Below are positions 14,377-22,240 of a DNA stretch of 22,240 bases, in pieces; within the stretch, counting starts at the first letter, position 1; each line of letters opens with the position of its first letter. The stretch comes from a virus: IMG/VR virus record IMGVR_UViG_3300028027_000259, positions 1-22,240 of that record; one strand, written 5' to 3'. A program made the position numbers and the translations under genes. The notes beneath the pieces are model-generated. The model was not told the DNA's origin and made no database searches. It was given only the letters and a program-made list of their open reading frames with translations.

Positions 14377-16858
14377 CGATAACGACGACGACTACTACAC
14401 GGCTTATGAGGATTCCGCTCCTGCCGTTTCTGATGCCGACATTAGAGCCTTTGTTGAAGCCAACATTGGTAACCCAGCACTGATTGCTGAGACAGCGGCG
14501 CAGTATGGTGTTTCTGTTGACGACTTGTCTCGCGCTACTGGCTATGATTCCAATGCTGTTGTCAGTTATTTTCAGCAAGCTGATGTTGCTCCCCCTGCTT
14601 ATGAACCTCCACCTACTGGTGGTTTAAGTGCTGTTTCTGTTGCTGAGGAACCTACTCCACCACCACCTCCAGATGAACGTGTTTACGAGCCTCCAGATGA
14701 GCGTGTTTACGAACCTCCACGTCCTGATGAGCCACCTCCTAGACCAGAGCCTCCTCCTCCGCCAGAGCCGCCAGTTTATGAGCCACCAGAACCTCCACCA
14801 ACAAGGATTGTAGAAACAAACGCGCCTGTTGATTTAGGCGATGGTACGTTTAGAACGCGCGGCGGCACCATCATCGATAAAGATGGTCGACCCGTTACTA
14901 AGACTGTTGACACAACGTCTACTGCTGTTGTTAATACTCCAAAAACATACACTCAAACTGAAGTCAATGACGCTCTAACAAATCTGCTTGCTAATGATCC
15001 TAATGCTAAAAGATCAGATGTAGCCGCGCTTGCCTCCACATTAGGCATAACCGCAGATCAAGTTAATGCCGCATACAGTAGTTTGCCAGCCGCCAAAACA
15101 ACTGTTGCTGATACAACTACAGGTACAGCAACTGGTACAACTAAAACAACTGACACAACTACTGCCGTTGCACTGCCCACGCTTACTGACTATCAAGGTA
15201 ATCAGTTTGACGGTGCTCAGTTATTAACGCTGGCTCAACAGATTGCACAAAACGCAGGCTCCATGACTGGTGGTGCATTTCAAACTAAAGGTGAGAACAT
15301 TGGTTTTGCCGCAACCGAAGCAAACAATTTATTAGGCAGGACAGCCACAGCATCAGAACAAGTTCTGCTTGATATGGCGCGTCAATTTATTCAATCTGGC
15401 GTAACTGATTTAAGTCAGTTAAAAACCCAAGACATTACAAGTAGCGGTGTTAGTGTTCAACTTGACCCTGAGACAAACCAATACTACGCACTTATTCCAA
15501 GTGCTGATGGCGAAACATCTACTCGCAAAGAATTAACTCCTGATCAAGTTGCCAAGATTAAAACTGAGGAAATTTATTTAGGTGGTGATAACGGCACACA
15601 AATCCAAAGAACAATTGATGACTTAGTCACGGGCAAAGGTTTGTTTGCCAATGGCAAGCTGTTGACAGCGCAAGATGCTGTAGACAATCCTATTGCATAC
15701 ACCATTGGTTCTACCTACACGGGTGGTGGTGGTACTAGTTATGACTTAAAGTTTGATCCTAAGACTGGCAAGTCGGTAGTTTCTGCAAATGGTTTTACAA
15801 CCAGCGATGCAGATACGATCATGCCAATCATTATGATTGCGTCCAACTTCTTGTTGCCGGGCGTTGGCTCCATGCTTACCAGCACTCTTGTTGAAGCTGG
15901 TATGAGTGAGATAGTGTCTCAGGTTGTTTCTAAGTCCATCATCAACGGCGTGACAAGCGGCATCATGGCTGAAGCCTCTGGTGGTGATTTTGGCGACGGA
16001 TTCTTAAAGGGTTCTATTACTGGTGCAATCTCTGCTGGGGTCGCTCCAATGATCTCTACGGCTTTGCCTTCAGACTTATCGCCTGCCGTATCAAGCGCAC
16101 TTACTAAAGCAGGCACAGCGGCTATAACGGCTTTGGCGACTGGTACAGATGTCGGTACTGCTATTGGCACTCAGTTGCTTAATTCTGCCGTTGGAACAGG
16201 TCTTTCTTCTGTTACTGGCGAGATGGGACTTTCCACAGCGGATGCAAAATTGTTAAATTCTGTTTTGACTCCAGTTGTAACTCAATTAGTCACTAACGGT
16301 AATGTCAACGATGCAACCCTAATGAATGCCGTGTTGTTGGCTGGTTCAACCATTCTTGCCAATACGGGTTCTAACACTGTAAACAATGTATCTACATTGA
16401 CTACTGGCACTGATGCTGACAAAACGGTTGGTGGTTTGAACTTGCTTGCAAGTACAACAGGCAATGAAACATTAACTGATTTGGCATCAACAGTTGGAAC
16501 TGGTTTGGGTGCGGTATCTACAGCAACTGGATTGTTGAACAAAGCAACGTCTTTAACCAAGCCCGTTACCAAAGTTAACAAAACAAGAGCCAATTTGACT
16601 GGTGCTTTAAGAACAACTAAGCCAACAACAAGAACAGCGGCTGTAAAACCTGCGGCACTTGGTGCATTGAATACAGCCAAGAAAACCATATCGGCACAAC
16701 AGATGTCTCAGATGAAGGCATCTAAACCGCCAGCACGAGTTAATGTGGCAAACTTGACAGCAATTAAAAAACCACCACAAAGGGTGGATGTTAAAACCTT
16801 AATACCTGTAAAAAAGGCACAGTTGCCAGCAGGTCTGAATACGAAGAAAATGGGGTAA
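14369..16858 (+). CDS. Large ejection-type virion protein with proline-rich linker and hydrophobic core
   Basis: The ATG overlaps the preceding gene by eight bases. The 829-residue product starts with an Asp-rich leader (NDNDDDYY) and a helical element SDADIRAFVEANIGNP then ETAAQYGVSVDDLSRATGYD (residues 21-60). A related element, TQTEVNDALTNLLAND then VAALASTLGITADQVNAAY, recurs at 195-236. Between them lies a proline-rich linker (residues about 75-145). Residues about 483-530 (ADTIMPIIMIASNFLLPGVG, SEIVSQVVSKSIINGVTSG) and 545-665 are long hydrophobic, Gly/Ala-rich stretches able to enter a membrane. The last 100 residues are Lys/Thr/Pro-rich and basic. Such a build fits an internal protein ejected into the host envelope with the DNA. 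No named family is recognised. Confidence 0.75.
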   Translation: MRNDNDDDYYTAYEDSAPAVSDADIRAFVEANIGNPALIAETAAQYGVSVDDLSRATGYDSNAVVSYFQQADVAPPAYEPPPTGGLSAVSVAEEPTPPPPPDERVYEPPDERVYEPPRPDEPPPRPEPPPPPEPPVYEPPEPPPTRIVETNAPVDLGDGTFRTRGGTIIDKDGRPVTKTVDTTSTAVVNTPKTYTQTEVNDALTNLLANDPNAKRSDVAALASTLGITADQVNAAYSSLPAAKTTVADTTTGTATGTTKTTDTTTAVALPTLTDYQGNQFDGAQLLTLAQQIAQNAGSMTGGAFQTKGENIGFAATEANNLLGRTATASEQVLLDMARQFIQSGVTDLSQLKTQDITSSGVSVQLDPETNQYYALIPSADGETSTRKELTPDQVAKIKTEEIYLGGDNGTQIQRTIDDLVTGKGLFANGKLLTAQDAVDNPIAYTIGSTYTGGGGTSYDLKFDPKTGKSVVSANGFTTSDADTIMPIIMIASNFLLPGVGSMLTSTLVEAGMSEIVSQVVSKSIINGVTSGIMAEASGGDFGDGFLKGSITGAISAGVAPMISTALPSDLSPAVSSALTKAGTAAITALATGTDVGTAIGTQLLNSAVGTGLSSVTGEMGLSTADAKLLNSVLTPVVTQLVTNGNVNDATLMNAVLLAGSTILANTGSNTVNNVSTLTTGTDADKTVGGLNLLASTTGNETLTDLASTVGTGLGAVSTATGLLNKATSLTKPVTKVNKTRANLTGALRTTKPTTRTAAVKPAALGALNTAKKTISAQQMSQMKASKPPARVNVANLTAIKKPPQRVDVKTLIPVKKAQLPAGLNTKKMG
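14669..14718 (+). repeat. DERVYEPP tandem repeat in proline-rich linker
   Basis: Two 24-base units encode DERVYEPP twice with two mismatches between copies. The surrounding linker adds AYEPP, VYEPP and long Pro/Glu runs over residues about 75-145. This is likely an extended, flexible spacer. Confidence 0.75.
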
Positions 16859-16861
16859 ATT

Positions 16862-19800
16862 ATGGCAAGAACAGTACGCAACCCTTTGGAATTAAGAACG
16901 CCCGTCCGAACAATTAGTTCGGTGATGCGTAACGCCCCCAACAAAAGATTCAGACCTACTGAGTTAGATTTTGGTGATGGTCGCGGTGACCGAGGCGGTC
17001 GCGGTGGCATGGGTGTTCGCGGCGGTCAAGATGATTTTGGCAATTTAACCTCTGTTTCTCGCGCTCCCCGTGAAACAATTGCTAGTCGCGCACCCGTATC
17101 TGAAGGCGTAGCGACTCCTATTTCCCGTGGAACAACTACTGGTGCTCCAGCGGCGCGTGTACAAACAGGTACAACAAGAGCGCCTCAAGCTAGTCCCAAA
17201 CCTGCCATTACTTCTGCAATTAAAAAACCTGCTGTAGCGGCAAAGACTACTACGCCTGCGGCAAAACCTCCTGTTGCGGCTAAAACAACAACCAAGACTC
17301 CAGTTGCCGCCAAGACTACTACGACAAAGGCACCTGTTGCGGCTAAAACTACAGCAACAAAACCAGTAACAACAGCAAAAAAACCTGCCGTTACTCCAAC
17401 TAAGCCAGCAACAAAGCCATCAAGCAGTTTAACAAGTACGTTGAAAAAAGCGGCTGTTGCCGCAGGAACTGCCGCGCTAGTTAACAAGGCAGTTAACAAA
17501 TTAACGACGCCTAAAACACCCGTTGTAAAGCCGCCAGTGATTCCCGGCACACCTAAGCCACCAATTGGCAAACAACCAGTTATCCCCGGAACGCCTAAGC
17601 CTCCAATTACATCTATTGTTAAGCCAGCAGGCATTCCGACAAAGGGTGGCGTTGGGATAAAGCCCGGCGGGGGCGCTCCTACTTTGAAGCCACCAGCAGG
17701 CACTAAACCTCCTGTTGTTCCTAAAGGCTCTACAGCAGGCGCAACTGGCGCATTGACTGAAGATCAAATTCAAGCCGAGTTAGATCGCGTTAGAACAGAG
17801 ACAGAGGGCAATGTTGTTCCTGAAGGCGCTGTAACAAATGAAGATGGTTCTTACTCAGTTACCGAAAATGGAATGATTAACACCTATGACAAGGATGGAA
17901 ACATCATTGGCATGGAGGCGGTTACAGATACCACAACCGACACTACAACTGACACAACTACTGGCGTAGATACCACCACTGGTTTGACCAGAAGCCTTAC
18001 TGGTGGTGCTGGAGACACAACGGTTACTGGTGAAGACACCTCTGGAATGACAGACCTTGGCGAAGGTTACTTTGCTGATGCAAGTGGAAACATCTACGGC
18101 GCTGATGGAAACTTGATGTACACCGTTGGTGCAGACGGAGAATACGTTGATGCCTCTGCTTCAGGTGCTACTACAACTGCTGATGAAACAACTTGGACAG
18201 ACCCAGAAACAGGTTTAACTTGGAATATGGGTGAAGATGGTAGTTGGTCACAAGAGGGCGTTAGCACTGAAGACGTAACCTCTTGGACTGACCCTGAGAC
18301 AGGATTAACTTGGAATCAGGGTGCAGACGGTGAGTGGTCTCAAGAGGGGTTTGATGCTTCTGCTGAAGATACAACTTCTTGGACTGATCCAGAAACAGGT
18401 CTTACTTGGAATCAAGGTGCTGATGGTGAATGGTCTCAAGAAGGTTTTGACGCATCTGGCGAAGATTACACATTAGGTGATGACGGATCAGGTGAAGACA
18501 CATACGTTGCTGACGATGAATACGTCGATGACGGTACAAATTACGAAGAAGATGCCAAGGGTGGTTCAATTCGTCGTAAGCGTCATTTTGACGATGGTGG
18601 CTATACAGGTCTTGGTTACGGCGAAGATTTTGGTTACTCTGACACTGGCGAAGAAGTTCAAGATTTTCAGAACGTCGGCTACAACTATGGTGAGTTTGAC
18701 GACCCAACAATGTTTGCTGGTGATACATCACCATATGCTGGAAGCATGGCAAGAAATACTTATTTGAGTTCAGCGTCATTGCCATCCCCAGAGGGTTGGC
18801 CTGCTGGTTTCGTTGACAACGGTGACGGCACGGCTACCTATGTTGATGATGACGGTAGCACAATGACAATTGATGCCGACAGCAACATTGTTTATGTAAC
18901 TGATACAGAGGGAAATTCCTTTGACTCTGAGGGCAATACTGTTGACCCAGCAAATATCTCATCTACTTCAAGCACAGGCGGATGGAATGACAATGGCGAT
19001 GGAACATATAGTCGTTGGGATGGTGATCAATATGTAACCGTTGACGGCGAAACCAATACTGAATTGCTTCGCACCGACTCTGAAGGAAACCCAGTTACTG
19101 CTCCAGTAGGATCAATTACCTCTTCTGGTGGTGGAAACAAGCCAAGTTTTGCAACAGCGGCGGCTGATGCGGCGGTTAATCAAAACCAGCCAGACCAAAC
19201 TGGCATTTTGGATTCATTGTTAAATGCCGTTCGCGATAACCCCGGTCTGGCTGGCGGAGCCGTAGGTGCTCTGATTGCATCTTTGATGGATCAAGCCGAA
19301 AGCAGTGAGTCTGCTAGTCCAAGCCAACCCGTTGACATCTCTGAGTTAACTTCGTTTGACCCACGCACTACAGACTTTGGTGCAGGCATGGTGGGTGGTC
19401 GCACAGGTACTGGTAGCCCAATTGTTTCTTATTCTGACTATGCAGAAGGCTACGGCGATGAGACTCCTGATGACCGTCTGTATTCAGACCTTGGTATCTC
19501 TGGCTGGCTCAGAGAGCCTGACATGAACAATTACAGGGATGAAGAGGGCAACCTATTAGATCAGTCTGGAAACCTTGTTGATGAATATGGCTACTTGCTA
19601 GAAGACGGTGACTATGAGGAAGCAGTTCCTGAAGAGGAAACTGCTGTCGAGGACGCATACGAAGCCGAAGAAGAACCAGCAATGGCGGGTGGCGGTACAA
19701 CGCACTACACGTTTGGTCGCGTAATGAACCCTGCTGACAATCTTGGTTTGGGTCAAGGTATGAAAAAGGGTGGTCTGTCACAGGCTCACACCGTTCACAG

Positions 19801-20095
19801 CCACCACACCAATCCAGTGGTGAACAACCGTGTGGACTTCCGCAAAGGTTCTGCCGTTAACGGTGCTGGCGACGGACAGTCTGACGACATTCCAGCGTGG
19901 TTAGCTGACGGTGAGTACGTTATGGATGCCGAATTGGTTTCCATGTTAGGTAACGGCTCAAACAAAGCTGGCGCAAAAGTTCTTGATAAATTCCGAGAAA
20001 ACATTCGTGCTCACAAAAGAAGCGCACCTCTCGGTAAAATACCACCAAAGGCTAAATCACCTTTGAACTATCTGAAGGAGTCTATGAATGGCTGA
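16862..20095 (+). CDS. Very large low-complexity ejection-type virion protein
   Basis: The start follows three bases after the previous stop with a weak ribosome-binding site. The 1077-residue product is divided by charge. Residues 1-290 are basic and Ala/Lys/Thr/Pro-rich, with an Arg/Gly patch (GRGDRGGRGGMGVRGG) and VAAKTT repeats like histone H1 tails. Residues about 300-640 are acidic, with DGN-type turns and three WTDPETGLTW units. Residues about 890-945 are very acidic (GNLLDQSGN, EEETAVEDAYEAEEE). The C-terminus is basic and carries GAGDGQSDDIPAWLADGEYV, LGNGSNKAGAKVLDKF and IRAHKRSAPL (from residue 1001), a closing signature I associate with phage virion proteins of this class. Gly-triplet/basic tags occur at three places. 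A DNA-associated or ejected internal protein is the best reading. Confidence 0.75.
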   Translation: MARTVRNPLELRTPVRTISSVMRNAPNKRFRPTELDFGDGRGDRGGRGGMGVRGGQDDFGNLTSVSRAPRETIASRAPVSEGVATPISRGTTTGAPAARVQTGTTRAPQASPKPAITSAIKKPAVAAKTTTPAAKPPVAAKTTTKTPVAAKTTTTKAPVAAKTTATKPVTTAKKPAVTPTKPATKPSSSLTSTLKKAAVAAGTAALVNKAVNKLTTPKTPVVKPPVIPGTPKPPIGKQPVIPGTPKPPITSIVKPAGIPTKGGVGIKPGGGAPTLKPPAGTKPPVVPKGSTAGATGALTEDQIQAELDRVRTETEGNVVPEGAVTNEDGSYSVTENGMINTYDKDGNIIGMEAVTDTTTDTTTDTTTGVDTTTGLTRSLTGGAGDTTVTGEDTSGMTDLGEGYFADASGNIYGADGNLMYTVGADGEYVDASASGATTTADETTWTDPETGLTWNMGEDGSWSQEGVSTEDVTSWTDPETGLTWNQGADGEWSQEGFDASAEDTTSWTDPETGLTWNQGADGEWSQEGFDASGEDYTLGDDGSGEDTYVADDEYVDDGTNYEEDAKGGSIRRKRHFDDGGYTGLGYGEDFGYSDTGEEVQDFQNVGYNYGEFDDPTMFAGDTSPYAGSMARNTYLSSASLPSPEGWPAGFVDNGDGTATYVDDDGSTMTIDADSNIVYVTDTEGNSFDSEGNTVDPANISSTSSTGGWNDNGDGTYSRWDGDQYVTVDGETNTELLRTDSEGNPVTAPVGSITSSGGGNKPSFATAAADAAVNQNQPDQTGILDSLLNAVRDNPGLAGGAVGALIASLMDQAESSESASPSQPVDISELTSFDPRTTDFGAGMVGGRTGTGSPIVSYSDYAEGYGDETPDDRLYSDLGISGWLREPDMNNYRDEEGNLLDQSGNLVDEYGYLLEDGDYEEAVPEEETAVEDAYEAEEEPAMAGGGTTHYTFGRVMNPADNLGLGQGMKKGGLSQAHTVHSHHTNPVVNNRVDFRKGSAVNGAGDGQSDDIPAWLADGEYVMDAELVSMLGNGSNKAGAKVLDKFRENIRAHKRSAPLGKIPPKAKSPLNYLKESMNG
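17222..17386 (+). repeat. Histone H1-like (P)VAAKTT repeats
   Basis: Residues about 121-175 repeat PVAAKTT(T)K with variations (PAVAAKTT, PPVAAKTTTK, TPVAAKTTTT, APVAAKTTAT). Codons differ between copies (GTTGCGGCTAAA versus GTTGCCGCCAAG), so the repetition is in the protein rather than recent DNA copying. An IPGTPKPPI pair follows at residues 227-249. Confidence 0.75.
17924..17983 (+). repeat. Short Thr/Asp run (TDTTT)
   Basis: Residues 355-374 are built from TDTTT and TTTG units, a low-complexity linker between the first acidic segment and the GEGYFADASGN segment of the same protein. Confidence 0.6.
18188..18466 (+). repeat. Three ~30-residue WTDPETGLTW repeats
   Basis: Trp445, Trp475 and Trp507 begin units reading WTDPETGLTWN(M/Q)G then DG.WSQEG, spaced 30 and 32 codons. 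Copies 2 and 3 differ in one of thirty residues over SWTD...AED but in thirteen further codons that are synonymous. Confidence 0.85.
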
Positions 20096-21086
20096 TCTAT
20101 TCCAAGGCGCGGCACTGCCTGACGTAACAACAACAACGCAGTCGCAAGACACCGCCCCCCAGTTTTACACTGACTACCTACAAGACATTGCTAACTTAGG
20201 TCAAAGCGCCGTCCAACAGGGCGGTGTGGCAGGCTTTAGCCCATTGCAACAGCAAGCCCTCCAGATGGCTCCCAATCTGGCTTTTTCAGGTACTGGCACA
20301 TTAGGTCAAGCCAGCCAGATGCTCACGGGTGCAGGCGGTACAGCCGCTCCTGAGATTGTCGGCGGGTACATGAACCCCTATCAAGACTATGTGGTCGATG
20401 AAATGGGTCGCCTGACACAACGCAACGTGCAAGAAAACGTGCTTCCAGCATTGGGTGCGGCGGCGGCTGGTACTGGACAGTTTGGCTCACGTCGCCAACA
20501 GCAAGTCACTGGAAACACGCTTAGAGACATTCAGAGCGATTTATTGGGAAGACAGTACCAAGCCCTCAGCGGTGGTTACGACACAGCTACAAAAGCCGCT
20601 CAGAACGATTTACAGCGCCAATTGCAAGCTGGTCAGGGTTTGACTCAGTTAGGACAAGAGCAGTATCAGACAGGAACGGGTGGATTGACTACGCTGTTCA
20701 ACATGGGTGCCAACGAGCAAAAGTTAGGTCAAGCCGCATTGGATTATCCAATGATTCAGGCTCAGAACTATGCCAAGTTGTTGCAGGGTCAGAACATCCC
20801 CGGCGGGTCAATCAAGCAAAGCACCGCGCCCGGTCAACAAGGTCAGTTTGGCATCAGCCCATTGGCTCAAATTGGTTCTTTGGGTTCTATCCTGTATTCT
20901 CTGTATTCGGGCGACCCTACTGCCGCCGCAAAGACAGCAACCACTGTTGGCGTACCTCAAAAGGCAGGCGGTGGTGCCGTAATGATGGCTGAGGGTGGCG
21001 GTCTGCAAGACGTTATGCCAAACAATGCCGCATACCACGATGGTCAGGGTAATTATTACGACGAACACGGTTATTTGGTGGGGTAA
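20088..21086 (+). CDS. Putative internal / ejection virion protein (332 residues)
   Basis: GAAGGAG precedes the ATG, which overlaps the previous gene by eight bases. The product begins MADLFQGAALPDVTTTT, with QFYTDYLQDIANLGQSA and FSPLQQQALQM. Residues 94-145 carry YMNPYQDYVVDEMGRL then a Gly/Ala stretch and GTGQFGSRRQQQV, a motif set typical of virion proteins in podovirus-like aquatic phages: a NPY helix, then an Ala/Gly turn and GSR. The middle (residues 150-235) is a Gln/Leu-rich helix (RQLQAGQGLTQLGQEQYQ). The C-terminus carries two Gly-triplet tags (AGGGAVMMAEGGGLQ) and GNYYDEHGYLVG. Location inside the ejection-type block suggests delivery with the DNA. No family name is certain. Confidence 0.78.
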   Translation: MADLFQGAALPDVTTTTQSQDTAPQFYTDYLQDIANLGQSAVQQGGVAGFSPLQQQALQMAPNLAFSGTGTLGQASQMLTGAGGTAAPEIVGGYMNPYQDYVVDEMGRLTQRNVQENVLPALGAAAAGTGQFGSRRQQQVTGNTLRDIQSDLLGRQYQALSGGYDTATKAAQNDLQRQLQAGQGLTQLGQEQYQTGTGGLTTLFNMGANEQKLGQAALDYPMIQAQNYAKLLQGQNIPGGSIKQSTAPGQQGQFGISPLAQIGSLGSILYSLYSGDPTAAAKTATTVGVPQKAGGGAVMMAEGGGLQDVMPNNAAYHDGQGNYYDEHGYLVG

Positions 21087-21089
21087 AGA

Positions 21090-22240
21090 ATGATTGCACA
21101 ACAACCACAGGGCGGCTTGGGTCAAGTCTCCCAGCCACCACAGGCTAAACCAGCCGCTTTGCCACAGGGTAAGCCTGCGCAAAAAACAGATCAATCTGCT
21201 GATGCAGATCGCATTGCCGCTGAACAAATAACTGCTCAAGATGAACCGTTTGATGTCAACAAAGAAATTACGAACTTAAATAAGGGTCGTATGCAGTTGG
21301 ATCAGCAGATTCAAAAAATGCAAGAGTCTTTAGCCAAACGCACAACCCTTCCCTATGATCCACGTTTTATGGCGTTAGGCGTTGGTTTGGCTCAACCTAC
21401 AAAGACTGGTCAATTTGTTGAGTCTCTTGGTCAGGGCATGGGAGCATTCCAAAAAGCCACAACAGATGAAATGGCGCGTGAACAAGGTGTTGACACACAA
21501 AACCTTGACTTGATGATGAAGCAACAGCAGTTGCGTCAAAAGCTGGCTGGTTCTGCAATGCTCCAAAACTTGGGTGGCGGTGCTCCTATGCCATCACAGG
21601 CACCTACTGGCGGCGCTCCTTTAGGTGGATTAGCGGTTCCTGCTGGTGGTGCTGGCGCTCCTCCAATGGGTGGTGGTATGCCCCCAAGTCGCCCCGGTCT
21701 CCCGACCACGGTCACAGGCTTTGCACCTATTGGTCGCAGAGAACTTGTCGCGGCTCAACAGATTGGTGACCCAGACACAGAAAAGTTTTTGTTCAACCTT
21801 CAGAAGGCTGAAGTCGAAGCCAAGAAAGCGGCTGACGCTGGATTCACTGAGGTTACTATTCCTTACAGCGACAAGAAGGTTAAGGTTCGCACTGAGGTGG
21901 CTGACGGTTTCTTTGATGCCGCACGCCAAGCCGCCACTACTGGTAACGAGCAAATCCTAATTCGCTTTATGGCTGAAAACGGCATGATTGCCCCAACAGG
22001 CAAAAAGAATGCTCTGGGCAAAACAGAGTACGAGAGACCAAAAACAGAACTTGAATCAGCGCAGGAAAGAGAGCGCTTAACGCAAACCGAAAAAACTCGC
22101 GCTGAGTCTTCAGAAAAATCTGCAACCGATTTGAAAAATCGTGCATCTGTTGCTTTTGACAATCAGCAAACAGCCGCTGACATGATTTCGTATGCAAAGA
22201 ACAACCCAGAGGTGTTCCGCCTGCTAAACACTGGTAAGAC
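21090..22240 (+). CDS. Large virion protein, 3' end outside window (likely ejection protein)
   Basis: ATG 21090, preceded by GGGGTAAAG, opens a frame without stop codons to the right edge (383 complete codons). The visible part starts with a Gln/Pro/Lys-rich stretch, then a charged helix (NKEITNLNKGRMQLDQQIQKM), then YDPRFMALGVGLAQPTKTGQ and ESLGQGMGAFQ (residues 89-121). That last pattern recalls the N-termini of phage internal proteins, some of which carry a lytic transglycosylase further on. A Gly/Pro/Ala-rich linker (residues 160-205) follows, then an alternating charged helical region rich in Glu, Lys and Arg. No catalytic motif is present in the visible part, so the function beyond 'virion-associated' stays open. 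Confidence 0.8.
   Translation, partial: MIAQQPQGGLGQVSQPPQAKPAALPQGKPAQKTDQSADADRIAAEQITAQDEPFDVNKEITNLNKGRMQLDQQIQKMQESLAKRTTLPYDPRFMALGVGLAQPTKTGQFVESLGQGMGAFQKATTDEMAREQGVDTQNLDLMMKQQQLRQKLAGSAMLQNLGGGAPMPSQAPTGGAPLGGLAVPAGGAGAPPMGGGMPPSRPGLPTTVTGFAPIGRRELVAAQQIGDPDTEKFLFNLQKAEVEAKKAADAGFTEVTIPYSDKKVKVRTEVADGFFDAARQAATTGNEQILIRFMAENGMIAPTGKKNALGKTEYERPKTELESAQERERLTQTEKTRAESSEKSATDLKNRASVAFDNQQTAADMISYAKNNPEVFRLLNTGK

Noticed and set aside
16282-17703. Long minus-strand open frames opposite the ejection-type genes (16282-16689 and 17185-17703)
   Set aside because: They mirror the Thr/Ala/Pro-rich + strand sequence, give Val/Ala/Gly-rich products without motifs, and lie wholly within genes with clear starts and overlaps.
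1-22240. tRNA genes, insertion sequences, integrase or attachment sites
   Set aside because: The gaps between genes are all below 60 bases and contain no cloverleaf; no transposase or integrase motif was seen in any frame examined.

Overview
This window is part of the late (virion and lysis) region of a tailed double-stranded DNA phage, most likely short-tailed (podovirus-like). All nineteen substantial genes lie on the + strand. They are packed head to tail with ATGA/TAATG overlaps or gaps below 60 bases, as expected for one late transcription block. No integrase, repressor, replication gene, tRNA or cellular housekeeping gene is present. Small basic, glycine-rich virion proteins, modular fibres and a P22-like neck with ejection-type proteins are the style of uncultured aquatic phages that infect proteobacteria. 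That host suggestion is inference from protein style; nothing in the window names the host.

Layout: (1) 1-1301, four small proteins: a basic protein cut by the left edge, a beta-rich 93-residue protein and two Lys/Arg/Gly-rich proteins. (2) 1312-2762, an adaptor-like neck protein carrying an inserted discoidin-like module, followed by a zinc-ribbon protein. (3) 2763-7962, two large modular fibre proteins, the second ending in a self-cleaving S74 intramolecular chaperone, then a small fibre-associated protein. (4) 8008-10044, a small coiled-coil protein bracketed by two hairpins, then the lysis cassette: a one-TM small protein, a one-TM protein with a GAF-like domain, a GH108 endolysin and a 3TM-type holin. 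(5) 10074-14376, a ten-codon ORF coupled to a second adaptor, a beta-rich fibre-like protein, a P22 gp10-like tail nozzle protein with two inserted beta modules, and a small Trp-rich protein. (6) 14369-22240, four large low-complexity proteins that look like internal or ejection proteins, the last cut by the right edge.

How they fit together: the adaptors, zinc-ribbon protein and nozzle would build the head-to-tail connection. The fibres and inserted beta modules would provide surface recognition. The right-hand block would supply proteins that leave the virion with the genome. The lysis cassette sits inside the structural block and would be expressed with it.

Most notable observations: a Gly-Gly-Gly/basic tag recurring in four virion proteins; a short GN..DE.GYL motif shared by two adjacent ejection-type proteins; protein repeats kept nearly identical despite heavy synonymous divergence, in contrast to nearly identical DNA repeats in the fibre gene; a hairpin-bracketed small gene; a GAF-like membrane protein inside the lysis cassette; and a possible coupling mini-ORF. 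All gene assignments come from reading the sequence and recalling family features; no database search was run.
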